Positions 15,091 through 21,460 of a stretch of 25,871 bases of DNA are shown here, one piece after another; position 1 is the stretch's first letter, and every line of letters begins with the position of its first letter. The stretch is taken from the IMG/VR virus record IMGVR_UViG_3300035698_005660, positions 1-25,871 of that record; one strand, written 5' to 3'. Both the position numbers and the translations under genes were made by a program. Source of the DNA: a virus. The notes below the pieces were generated by a model that saw only the letters and a program-made list of their open reading frames with translations, was not told where the DNA came from and searched no databases.

Positions 15091-15121
15091 GGGGAAGAAC
15101 CGAGGCTGTTGATTCTTCCCC
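15091..15121. other. Inverted repeat, 9-bp stem (hairpin 1 before polymerase fragment)
   Basis: GGGGAAGAA at 15091-15099 pairs perfectly with TTCTTCCCC at 15113-15121 across a 13-base loop. It lies in the non-coding spacer upstream of the catalytic polymerase gene. Read on the minus strand it is followed by TCACTTTAATC, only weakly T-rich, so it may be a weak terminator, an attenuator or an RNA-stability element. Confidence 0.6.
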
Positions 15122-15134
15122 CCGTTCCACAAAG

Positions 15135-15169
15135 AGACGCAACGAGGAGAGCTAATCTGAATTGCGTCT
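15135..15169. other. Inverted repeat, 8-bp stem (hairpin 2 before polymerase fragment)
   Basis: AGACGCAA at 15135-15142 pairs perfectly with TTGCGTCT at 15162-15169 across 19 bases. It is the second dyad in the same 110-base spacer (15070-15179), just after the stop of the preceding minus-strand gene. There is no T tract on either side. Confidence 0.5.
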
Positions 15170-15179
15170 TAGAAACGAA

Positions 15180-15521
15180 CTATTTCATCTTAGAGAGTCC
15201 CTTTCTCGTGAGGGGCACCTGTGTCCTCAGTTTAGTTGGATCGGACGGGTCGAGGTGCTCCTTTTGCCCGATGAAAGACTTGTAGATTTCGCGAGTTGCT
15301 GCGTCGAGACGATGTTCTATGTTCTCCAAATTGATTAGAATCCGGCTTTCAGGTATACCTTGGTTTATTCCGGATAGCGCAGCTTCGGAAGAGAAATTAT
15401 AACTAGCGTAGTTTAGTGCTGCTCGAAGTTTGTGCGGAAGCTCATCCCAACAAAAGATATCAACTCTGGTTCCAACGGCTGTTATATCTTTAGGGAGTGG
15501 GCCGGTGTTGCCTGTGTTCAT
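15180..15521 (-). CDS. Unknown protein between the two polymerase fragments
   Basis: This 113-residue protein has a middle section, WDELPHKLRAALNYASYNFSSEAALSGI, that looks like a pair of amphipathic helices opening with L-P-x-x-L-R-x-A-L. Later parts include NLENIEHRLDAATREIYKSF and a basic tail ending LTRKGLSKMK. I recognise no family with confidence; the LP-x-x-LR-x-A pattern is seen in short phage proteins of unknown role. The start overlaps the dUTPase end by four bases (15518-15521), so translation is coupled. It lies in the space where the split polymerase would be continuous, so an accessory role in replication is possible but unsupported by any motif. Confidence 0.7.
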   Translation of the reverse strand: MNTGNTGPLPKDITAVGTRVDIFCWDELPHKLRAALNYASYNFSSEAALSGINQGIPESRILINLENIEHRLDAATREIYKSFIGQKEHLDPSDPTKLRTQVPLTRKGLSKMK

Positions 15522-16006
15522 GCTCCAGTACTCCCAAATCCTTTATTCCCGCGGTCTGTATCATCGAAAGCTTCAGAGACTTCAAGCACTGGTACAGTAA
15601 TGCAAGGCACGATGAGGAGCTGAGCAATTCGGTCTTCATGTTTGATGTACGCCGGTTGACTCGAAGAGTTGTGGACAAGGCAAATGATCTCGCCGGTGTA
15701 ATCGGGGTCGATAACCCCAGGGGCGTTAGCGAGGAAAATCCCGCGGGAAGCTAGCCCCGAGCGAGAGCACGCTAAACATAGGTGAAATTGAGGAGCTTTG
15801 ATTGATATCCCTGTGTGAACTTTTCGTGTTGCGTGCGGCGCCACGGTAATGGTTTGAAGTTTACCGTCGGGGTTCTTTGTGTAGGCGAAGATATCATACC
15901 CAGCCGCTTGGCTGTACGCCCGTTCGGGAGCTTTAGCGTCTTCATGTAGTTTGTAGATTTGAAGGTTCGCGCCAAAAGCTATTCCGTGAGAAACCGTGTG
16001 GGCCAT
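15518..16006 (-). CDS. dut: dUTP diphosphatase (dUTPase, trimeric type)
   Basis: This 162-residue enzyme hydrolyses dUTP to dUMP and pyrophosphate, keeping uracil out of phage DNA and supplying dUMP for dTMP. All five motifs of the trimeric family are present in order: AGYDIFA (35-41), SRSGLASRG (81-89), GVIDPDYTGEI (97-107, with the catalytic-site Asp100 and Tyr103), RIAQLL (126-131) and RGNKGFGSTG (152-161), which closes over the active site. Length is normal. The start overlaps the stop of the UDG-exonuclease-polymerase gene by one base (TGATG), and its end overlaps the next start by four. Pairing with a UDG-like domain suggests a shared uracil-control function. Confidence 0.95.
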   Translation of the reverse strand: MAHTVSHGIAFGANLQIYKLHEDAKAPERAYSQAAGYDIFAYTKNPDGKLQTITVAPHATRKVHTGISIKAPQFHLCLACSRSGLASRGIFLANAPGVIDPDYTGEIICLVHNSSSQPAYIKHEDRIAQLLIVPCITVPVLEVSEAFDDTDRGNKGFGSTGA

Positions 16007-17748
16007 CAGTCTTCTTCTCCTTCAGGGATTGCTTGTAAGTTGGCACCTGTACCAAAAGCGTTCTCGGACGCCGTCCAACGAAAGGTTGCGGTTTTACCGT
16101 ACATGCAACGCATTCGATCGTCGTGATCGAGAGATTTCGCAACAAAATTGGATCTAAAAACCCGAAGAGATCGAAAGTTCTTAAGTGCATCAAACAAATT
16201 AATAAATTCTGGATGAGACCCTTTAAGTTGGTTAAAAGCTTCTTTCCCAAGTGTGGGTTGTTTCGTCTTGCGATCTCTTGGGATTTTGAAACCCAGATCG
16301 TCTTTGAAGAATGTAAGCTGTTGCTTTGGGGAGCGATACCAAGGAGTAGGTTTCTTTGCCTTCGTCTGGAATAGCTCTTGGGGAATACGAGCATCGAACC
16401 ACACACCCATGTTAGAGGCTGCGGTTAATAACTCTAAAGCTAACACAGCTCGTCGTTCCCGATCGATGCGGACGCCTCGGTTCATCATTCGAAGACTTAA
16501 CCCGCCAAATTCTTGTTGCTCTCTCCATTGGGATTCCATCTTCAGCTTAACGATGAGTTCTCGAAGAACAGTATTCACTTCGTAGTTGCGCAAGCAATCT
16601 TCGGCGTTGTATTCGAGGTGAGTTATTAGGTCTCCCTTAAGATCCCACTCCTTATTGTCATCCTTCCAGTACCAGTGGTGTTCGCAGTACAAGCTCGATA
16701 GGTAGTCGAGCCCTTTGGGAGTGCCAGGAAAGAGTAGATGATGTGCCCACATCGAGTCGAAATCGAGGTTGGGGGTAAGGGCGAGGTGGCGTTGGAAGTA
16801 CTGGGTATCGTAAAGATAATTTTGCCCCTCAACGAGACAGTTAGGGTGGCTGAGAAGTCGACGAATTCTACTAACGATTTCATATTCTTGTTTCTCGTTC
16901 CACCAAGAAGTGAAAGATTTTCCCACGAGGTTAATGAAGGGGATGGTCATGGCGAACTTAGGAGAGTCAGCGAAACCCACGCATGTTATGAGGGCGCGAC
17001 TTGTTTCGATGTCGTTTACCAAGCGAAGCTTCTCTCCGGAAGTAACCTTATGGAGCCAGACGTCTAGCTTGGCGATAGCGAAGTCATACGTAGGGGGAGC
17101 TTTTATAACTCGACCTTGAGGGCGCCAATTATCTTTCAACGCTAGTGGGATGCGCTCGCGAAAGTCGTGAATGGTTACCTCGCGATTTCCCCAAGCTCGC
17201 ATAATAGCTGCAGGGTGGATAACGGGGAGGAGTTTGATACCGCATATATCTTCGGGAATACTTTGGGTGTATATTTGCGAGCCACGCCAAGACATAATTC
17301 CGGTAGGTGTACGTCGTCCAGCATCTTCCCCCTTGAGCGTGTTTCCGGTGAGACGGGTTAAAGCCCATAGCGAGTAGTTCCCTGCTGCGATAATAAGTTT
17401 CGGTTTGACGCGCCGGATTTGTTCGAATAAGTTCTCCATGCCCATCATCATGATAGGTTTTGGATGAAGACCCGCGACCATTAGGTCGGGTTTCTCTTTA
17501 GCCGGGTAGAAGAAATGCCATAGCTTGTTACCAGGGGGTTGAGCTGGAACAACGTTCGTTAGGAAGAATTTTGAACGATCGAAGCCGGCCTTGTTTAACA
17601 TACGGGTTAATTCGGAACCAGAGGTGCCGGGAATGTGGTCAATAAAGGGTCGCTTGTTGTAGGCTTCACGATCTCCCCAAGCTTCGCCGACAAGCATGAT
17701 GTCGGCATCCCGAGGGCCTGAAGTTCCGAACCAGCAATCTTCACTCAT
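16006..17748 (-). CDS. UDG-like domain fused to 3-5 exonuclease and N-terminal part of family A DNA polymerase
   Basis: This 580-residue protein has three parts. Residues about 15-205 form a uracil-DNA glycosylase superfamily domain: GEAWGDREA (21-29), PF at 34-35, GTSGSELTRML, TNVVPAQPPGNK (64-75), a strand KLIIAAGNYSLWAL and the closing IHPAAIM (177-183). The 3-5 proofreading exonuclease (about 240-400) keeps its acidic residues: DIET (Asp246, Glu248), GQNYLYD (Asn310, Asp314) and YNAED (Tyr380, Asp384). Residues 410-580 are the polymerase thumb and start of the palm, ending RWTASENAFGTGANLQAIP plus EGEED and a stop. Motifs A, B and C are absent and are encoded at 14317-15069. The Pro of the usual GEAPG is Trp, so glycosylase activity is uncertain. 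The start overlaps the small upstream gene by eight bases. Confidence 0.88.
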   Translation of the reverse strand: MSEDCWFGTSGPRDADIMLVGEAWGDREAYNKRPFIDHIPGTSGSELTRMLNKAGFDRSKFFLTNVVPAQPPGNKLWHFFYPAKEKPDLMVAGLHPKPIMMMGMENLFEQIRRVKPKLIIAAGNYSLWALTRLTGNTLKGEDAGRRTPTGIMSWRGSQIYTQSIPEDICGIKLLPVIHPAAIMRAWGNREVTIHDFRERIPLALKDNWRPQGRVIKAPPTYDFAIAKLDVWLHKVTSGEKLRLVNDIETSRALITCVGFADSPKFAMTIPFINLVGKSFTSWWNEKQEYEIVSRIRRLLSHPNCLVEGQNYLYDTQYFQRHLALTPNLDFDSMWAHHLLFPGTPKGLDYLSSLYCEHHWYWKDDNKEWDLKGDLITHLEYNAEDCLRNYEVNTVLRELIVKLKMESQWREQQEFGGLSLRMMNRGVRIDRERRAVLALELLTAASNMGVWFDARIPQELFQTKAKKPTPWYRSPKQQLTFFKDDLGFKIPRDRKTKQPTLGKEAFNQLKGSHPEFINLFDALKNFRSLRVFRSNFVAKSLDHDDRMRCMYGKTATFRWTASENAFGTGANLQAIPEGEED

Positions 17749-17938
17749 TAGTATCTTGTCCTTGAAGTTGAGCGATCTTGTTGATTAGCTCATGAGCTAA
17801 GTTTTGACAATCAAGAACTGTTGCTGGGCTCATGTTATGAATTGAGTGCTTATCATAATCTTCAGCATTAGCTTCGTGGATGAGATATGTTTTAAGAAAA
17901 CGAGTCACATCCTCAGTTATCCCATAGTTGTCGGTCAT
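17741..17938 (-). CDS. Small unknown protein
   Basis: This 65-residue acidic protein is probably two or three helices (EDVTRFLKTYLIHEANAED, then SPATVLDCQNLAHELINKIAQLQ). No family is recognised. It overlaps the ParB-methyltransferase gene by four bases (ATGA) and the polymerase fragment by eight, so it is coupled on both sides and very likely real. Its place suggests a replication-associated helper, but the sequence gives no specific clue. Confidence 0.7.
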   Translation of the reverse strand: MTDNYGITEDVTRFLKTYLIHEANAEDYDKHSIHNMSPATVLDCQNLAHELINKIAQLQGQDTNE

Positions 17939-19287
17939 AGCAAGTCCTCCTCAATCACATCAACGGGTTTCTCTTCGGGATCTCGCTCAGCCGCAATCAG
18001 CGCGAGGTTGTAAGCTGCTTCATCGATTTCAATTCCGAGGGCTCTTCTATCAAGATGTCGACAAGCTATTAAGGTGGAGCCGCTTCCGCAACACGGGTCG
18101 AGGACAAAATCCCCCGGCATTGTTGAGACCCCGATTAGCTCTTCGAGGAGTGAGACAGGTTTCTCTGGACCGTAGCGACGCTTCGATCTCGACACGCGCT
18201 TATGTGTGAGGGTATCTGTGGGGGATTGAAGGAGTCCCTTGTTACCCTTCGTGGCGAAGAAGATCATTTCATATGTGCGTCGAGGACCTTCTCTACCCCA
18301 AGGGGCTAAACCTTCGGTTTCAGATTTTTGCCAAATCAAAGGAGTTCGGAAAGGCTTCCACCCCATAGATGCAGCTTGGTCTTTGAAGAACGCGAAGTAA
18401 TCCACGTCGCCAAACATAAACAAGTTCGCTCGCGGTTTCGTCAAACGAAACGTCTCCACGAGAATAAACTTCATAGCATTGAGAGCAGCTTCAGGGCTGT
18501 CGTCGTAATTGTGATGCTCAACAGTACGACTACGAAACCCTCCAGTATCAGCACTGATCCCATACGGAGGATCCGCAAACACCAGATCGGCGAGACCGCT
18601 CTCCAAAGTGGGGAGTACATCATACATAGACCCATGTGTTACGCCAATGAAACTGGGGGCTTCGGGAGCTGCTAACTTCCGTCGCTTGATAACCTCAGCT
18701 TCGAGCTTGGCTTCTTCTTCTTTCATAAAAATGCCATAAGCTTCGGTAGCATTACGAGCTTTAGCGACGGCTGGACGATGCAAGTTTTCAGCGAGAATAG
18801 TAGCTTGTTTTATTTCTTTGCGAATGTGGAGAGGGTGGCGCGTGTCACCTTTCTCAATCAGAACTTCAGCCGTTTGGGGGTAGGTTTGTCCAGGGTTTTC
18901 TGCGACACGTCGCTTGTGAATACCCGCTAAAGCTTGAGATCGATCATGCCAATTTAAATCAGCTCGAATGATATTTTCTTCAAGCTCAGCTTCCATCAAA
19001 TCGGCGTCACTTAAGTCAGCGACGTTTACGAAAGGAACGAAGCCGAAAGGAACCAGCTCGTTATCAAATAGAAATGGAAGCTTCTCTTCGTGTAGGAGCC
19101 TCATCGCTTCGAGGCGGTGCATCCCAACTAAGAGAAACTGCTGGGCGGTTTCGGAATCGGTAGCTAGAACTGGCGCGTGAAGAAGTCCTTTACTTCGGAT
19201 CGAGTCGCAAAGCTGCTTCACGGTAGGCGGGGAGATTTCGCGCTGGCGGTCCCGGATCTCAATTTCTTCGATAGCAATCAGCATCAT
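17935..19287 (-). CDS. ParB-like domain fused to DNA (adenine-N6 or cytosine-N4) methyltransferase
   Basis: This 450-residue protein has a ParB/Srx-type domain at about 1-130, with LLVGMHRLEAM (52-62) as the G-x-H-R motif and ELEENIIRADLNW (101-113) as the E-N-x-x-R-x-x-L box. A helical linker follows, then the amino-methyltransferase: DLVFADPPYGIS (catalytic DPPY 239-242), a target-recognition part, and LDPCCGSGSTLIA (396-408) with GIEID (418-422) for AdoMet. DPPY before the AdoMet motif is the beta-class order, as in CcrM and HinfI enzymes. The enzyme probably marks phage DNA against host restriction or alters binding of host regulators; the target site cannot be told. GAGG five bases before the paired ATG-ATG is a good ribosome site. 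A terminator-like hairpin lies immediately upstream. It ends in EEDLL. Confidence 0.9.
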   Translation of the reverse strand: MMLIAIEEIEIRDRQREISPPTVKQLCDSIRSKGLLHAPVLATDSETAQQFLLVGMHRLEAMRLLHEEKLPFLFDNELVPFGFVPFVNVADLSDADLMEAELEENIIRADLNWHDRSQALAGIHKRRVAENPGQTYPQTAEVLIEKGDTRHPLHIRKEIKQATILAENLHRPAVAKARNATEAYGIFMKEEEAKLEAEVIKRRKLAAPEAPSFIGVTHGSMYDVLPTLESGLADLVFADPPYGISADTGGFRSRTVEHHNYDDSPEAALNAMKFILVETFRLTKPRANLFMFGDVDYFAFFKDQAASMGWKPFRTPLIWQKSETEGLAPWGREGPRRTYEMIFFATKGNKGLLQSPTDTLTHKRVSRSKRRYGPEKPVSLLEELIGVSTMPGDFVLDPCCGSGSTLIACRHLDRRALGIEIDEAAYNLALIAAERDPEEKPVDVIEEDLL

Positions 19288-19295
19288 AGCCTCGC

Positions 19296-19319
19296 AAAAG
19301 AAGGGGGCGAAGTGCCCCC
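19296..19319 (-). terminator. Rho-independent terminator or attenuator
   Basis: On the minus strand GGGGGC-ACTTC-GCCCCC forms a six-bp all-GC stem with a five-base loop (19303-19319), followed by TTCTTTT (19302-19296). It sits between the SSB-like gene and the ParB-methyltransferase gene. The methyltransferase ribosome site follows directly, so downstream expression needs read-through or a promoter inside the upstream gene. Confidence 0.75.
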
Positions 19320-19331
19320 CTCAAGTTGAAA

Positions 19332-19811
19332 TTAAACGACCGGAGCAATCGCCGTTACGTTGGCGTACTTCACCGAAGGGTCATTCTTTTTGGACGAGTG
19401 AGTGACCTTGCCGACGAAAGGACCGGCGCCGAGAAGTTGCTGTGCCGTCCAACCGGGAGTGTTTTGTTCAAGAGCTGTCCTGATTTGCCCGAGAAAGACG
19501 TTCTTGCCTTCGCTGGTGGAAAGCGCGTTTCCTTCGTCGTTCAAGTCAAGCCCGACCGGCGCCCGACATGTGACTTTGTCCCGTTCGAAACGTTGACGAA
19601 GTTTGTCATCAAGAACGATACAGGTGAGTTGGAGTTGGAAAAAGCTCCGGGCCTCGCCGGTATTCTTGTCGTTGAACTTGATTTCATTCGGGATGATCAT
19701 CTTGGGATCAGCGTCGAACAACATCTTGTACTCCCCTTCGGGAACCAAGAGGACTGTTGTCGAGAGTGGCTCGACTTGTTGGGAGGCGAAATCTTCTGCG
19801 GAAAACGTCAT
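19332..19811 (-). CDS. Putative single-stranded DNA-binding protein (phage OB-fold type)
   Basis: This 159-residue protein has alternating strands and turns: LLVPEGEYKMLFD, then FFQLQLTCIVLDDKLRQRF, VTCRAPVGLDLNDEGNAL, FLGQIRTALEQNTPGW, and a final SVKYANVTAIAPVV. The G-x-Y opening, the L-D-L-N-x-x-G turn, the L-G-x-x-R-x-A-L helix and a closing strand recall OB-fold SSB-like proteins (DUF669 type) that sit next to Sak4 recombinases. It follows the Sak4-like gene by 17 bases with AAAGGA as ribosome site, and its role would be to coat single strands during replication and recombination. The family is assigned from pattern and context; the acidic C-terminal tip of bacterial SSB is absent. Confidence 0.6.
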   Translation of the reverse strand: MTFSAEDFASQQVEPLSTTVLLVPEGEYKMLFDADPKMIIPNEIKFNDKNTGEARSFFQLQLTCIVLDDKLRQRFERDKVTCRAPVGLDLNDEGNALSTSEGKNVFLGQIRTALEQNTPGWTAQQLLGAGPFVGKVTHSSKKNDPSVKYANVTAIAPVV

Positions 19812-19828
19812 AATTTAGAAGTCCTTTG

Positions 19829-20707
19829 TTACACCAATTGGGTGGTGGGTTGAGGTTGTGAAGTAATTTGTGGAGTTACTTCGTCGGGCTCCTTCAAGTG
19901 TTCACGATATCCTGTGACGATGGGCTCAAAGGAGGGGTCGAGGTGGTCTCCAAGAGGGAGGTCCCCATTCTTCGTATCGACACCAGTATCAGCAGTCGAC
20001 CAGAAGAATTCTGTTGTCTCTTTCTTCGCGTATACCACGTTCGTGAAGAGCGGGGGAAGCTTCGGGCCTAGTTTGGCTCCGAGAGTAGAGACGTTGATTT
20101 GGGATAAGCCGGTGATTGCATTCTCGCCTCGGTCGACATGTCCAAGAAGAACGAAGTAGGATTTGCAATCCCCGCAAAGCTTCCCCATGAGATTGAGGAT
20201 GTTCGATTGCATGATCCCCCACTCGCCAATATTAGGGTTTGGCTTGAGGCCAACAGTGAGATTCCGGGACATGGTGCTGATACCAGTGAGGCCGTCCATA
20301 ACGAACGCGCAATCGCTCCCCCATTCAGTGGCGTCCCCTAGGTCTTCGCCAGTACGCTCTGATGTAAAGTTGGCGATACCGTGGAGCATTTTCATCCACT
20401 GTGTGCCGTCGGATTTGGCAATGCCCGTGTTGAGTTCCGCCATGTCTTTGATCGTAAGGGTGTTGATAAGCTTCGCGGACTGAAAGAGAGCGTCCCAAGT
20501 TGGCATAGCCGGGGAGACATGTTGCCAATCGAATTTCGAGTAGTCAACTCGTGTGGCTTTGCAGCGTTGGATAACTCGACTGGGAGAGGAAGGTTCGAAG
20601 CAAAGCATACGGACGTTGAGGCCCGTTTTTAATAAAGTGGCAATAGCGGAGGTCTTCCCGGTGCCGGCGGGGCCGATAATTAAAGTTGATGGAGGGTATA
20701 AGATCAT
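19829..20707 (-). CDS. Sak4-like RecA-fold ATPase (single-strand annealing/recombination)
   Basis: This 292-residue protein has Walker A IIGPAGTGKTS (10-20), DCAFVMDGLTGIS (132-144, Walker B Asp138), and YFVLLGHVDRGEN (184-196) as the sensor strand. The last 45 residues are Pro/Thr/Gln-rich and disordered. The domain layout and length match Sak4/AAA_24-type phage ATPases, RecA relatives that load or anneal single strands with a partner SSB; the SSB-like gene directly follows. The start overlaps the preceding small gene by ATGA. Together with the Cas4-like nuclease at 21453 it makes a phage recombination set. Confidence 0.85.
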   Translation of the reverse strand: MILYPPSTLIIGPAGTGKTSAIATLLKTGLNVRMLCFEPSSPSRVIQRCKATRVDYSKFDWQHVSPAMPTWDALFQSAKLINTLTIKDMAELNTGIAKSDGTQWMKMLHGIANFTSERTGEDLGDATEWGSDCAFVMDGLTGISTMSRNLTVGLKPNPNIGEWGIMQSNILNLMGKLCGDCKSYFVLLGHVDRGENAITGLSQINVSTLGAKLGPKLPPLFTNVVYAKKETTEFFWSTADTGVDTKNGDLPLGDHLDPSFEPIVTGYREHLKEPDEVTPQITSQPQPTTQLV

Positions 20708-20952
20708 ATCTTTCTAACTCCACCAGGTTTGTGAGTTGGGGCTGCTTCTTCTTGAACACGAGCATCGTGCAGGTGTGGGTTGATTTTTTTCTCGTGACTG
20801 CTGTAGTAGGTTTGCAGGTAGTGTTCGAGATTTGTGTAGGACTCGAAGCAACGAGTTTCTTCCTTCGAGTCGTTGTATTCTTTTGTCCAAGTTTTTACCA
20901 AGTAACCATTGGCAACTTCGGATATTTCAAGATCGCGGTCTTCTGCCATCAT
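20704..20952 (-). CDS. Small conserved-looking phage protein, unknown
   Basis: This 82-residue protein opens with a predicted beta pair, LEISEVANGYLVKTW, then TRCFESYTNLEHYLQTYYSS and a polar tail (EEAAPTHKPGGVRKI). The pattern G-Y-L-V-K-x-W followed by an F-x-x-Y-x-x-L-x-x-Y-L helix recalls short phage proteins of unknown role in early operons. It overlaps the Sak4-like start by four bases, so expression is tied to recombination genes. No active-site motif is visible. Confidence 0.65.
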   Translation of the reverse strand: MMAEDRDLEISEVANGYLVKTWTKEYNDSKEETRCFESYTNLEHYLQTYYSSHEKKINPHLHDARVQEEAAPTHKPGGVRKI

Positions 20953-20961
20953 TTTGGTTCC

Positions 20962-21264
20962 TTACAAGAGATCAGAATTGTCAGTTGGAGGTTTGGCTTT
21001 TCGTATTGCACGCAGGTAAGCTGCTCGGGGGTGTTTCTCCTTTTCATAAATTTGGGCTTCGCCTAGCACATAGGGGCCTTCTTCAAGAGCTAACGGAGAT
21101 GCTGCAGCAGCAAGCGCTTTACCAAGTCGTTCGTGCAAAGCAGCAGCAAACTCAAAAGTAAGTCCCAAATGAGATGGGGTGCGGAGGAGAACCAGACGTT
21201 CGCCCGCTTTTTCGTAAGCATGAGCTGATGGATAGTGGGGAGTTGTTTCCTGGTTGATTTTCAT
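20962..21264 (-). CDS. Unknown protein with DNSDLL tail
   Basis: This is a 100-residue protein when read from ATG 21262-21264. A TTG at 21307-21309 would give 115 residues, but the ATG forms ATGA with the stop of the 30-codon gene upstream, which settles the choice. Features are FEFAAALHERLGKALAAAASPLALEEG (a long Ala-rich helix) and HPRAAYLRAIRKAKPP. It ends PTDNSDLL, the same last six residues as the 78-residue protein at 23024. No family is recognised; a small adaptor binding DNA-processing partners is only a guess. Confidence 0.65.
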   Translation of the reverse strand: MKINQETTPHYPSAHAYEKAGERLVLLRTPSHLGLTFEFAAALHERLGKALAAAASPLALEEGPYVLGEAQIYEKEKHPRAAYLRAIRKAKPPTDNSDLL

Positions 21265-21353
21265 CCAATCATAACTCGATAGATCACGTAGGCAACTCCG
21301 CCTACGCAAAGAATTTCAAACACATTCCAGACGTTTTGAAGTTCGGCTTCCAT
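21261..21353 (-). CDS. 30-residue single-pass membrane micro-protein
   Basis: ATG 21351-21353 to TGA 21261-21263 encodes MEAELQNVWN, then a hydrophobic stretch VFEILCVGGVAYVIYRVMIG. It starts two bases after the stop of the 34-codon gene upstream and its stop overlaps the next start as ATGA, which supports real translation. Codons 16-22 contain a perfect 7-bp hairpin (CGTAGGC 21287-21293 with GCCTACG 21300-21306). The function is unknown; a membrane role is inferred from hydrophobicity. Confidence 0.6.
   Translation of the reverse strand: MEAELQNVWNVFEILCVGGVAYVIYRVMIG
21287..21306. other. 7-bp perfect hairpin inside the 30-codon gene
   Basis: CGTAGGC (21287-21293) and GCCTACG (21300-21306) pair across six bases. 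The hairpin lies about 20 bases before the start of the 100-residue gene at 21264, so it could modulate ribosome flow between the two coupled genes. No T tract follows. Confidence 0.45.
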
Positions 21354-21355
21354 AA

Positions 21356-21460
21356 CTAAAGCTCCCATCCTGCGTCGCCAACAAGCGTCTTGAAGTATTC
21401 AAACTCGGGATATAGACCACTCCAATAGTGTTTGGCTTCTCTTCGGTTTACTTTAGACAT
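21356..21460 (-). CDS. 34-residue unknown micro-protein
   Basis: ATG 21458-21460 to TAG 21356-21358 encodes 34 residues beginning MSKVNRREAKHYW and ending KTLVGDAGWEL. The start overlaps the end of the Cas4-like nuclease gene by eight bases and the stop is two bases from the next start, filling what would otherwise be a 190-base gap. Its basic start and aromatic centre (YWSGLYPEFEYF) suggest a short folded or binding peptide. No family is recognised. Confidence 0.55.
   Translation of the reverse strand: MSKVNRREAKHYWSGLYPEFEYFKTLVGDAGWEL

Noticed and set aside
15070-16006. Group I or II intron separating the polymerase halves
   Set aside because: The interval holds a complete dUTPase and another coupled gene, and no homing nuclease or intron core is evident; splicing is not excluded but not supported.
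14317-17748. Split intein as the cause of the polymerase break
   Set aside because: The first fragment ends just after LQAIP and the second begins at a Met just before LPNIKK; no Cys/Ser junction or intein blocks are present.
19326-19853. 175-codon plus-strand open frame
   Set aside because: It mirrors the SSB-like gene, which has good ribosome site, length and neighbours on the minus strand; the plus frame has no operon context.
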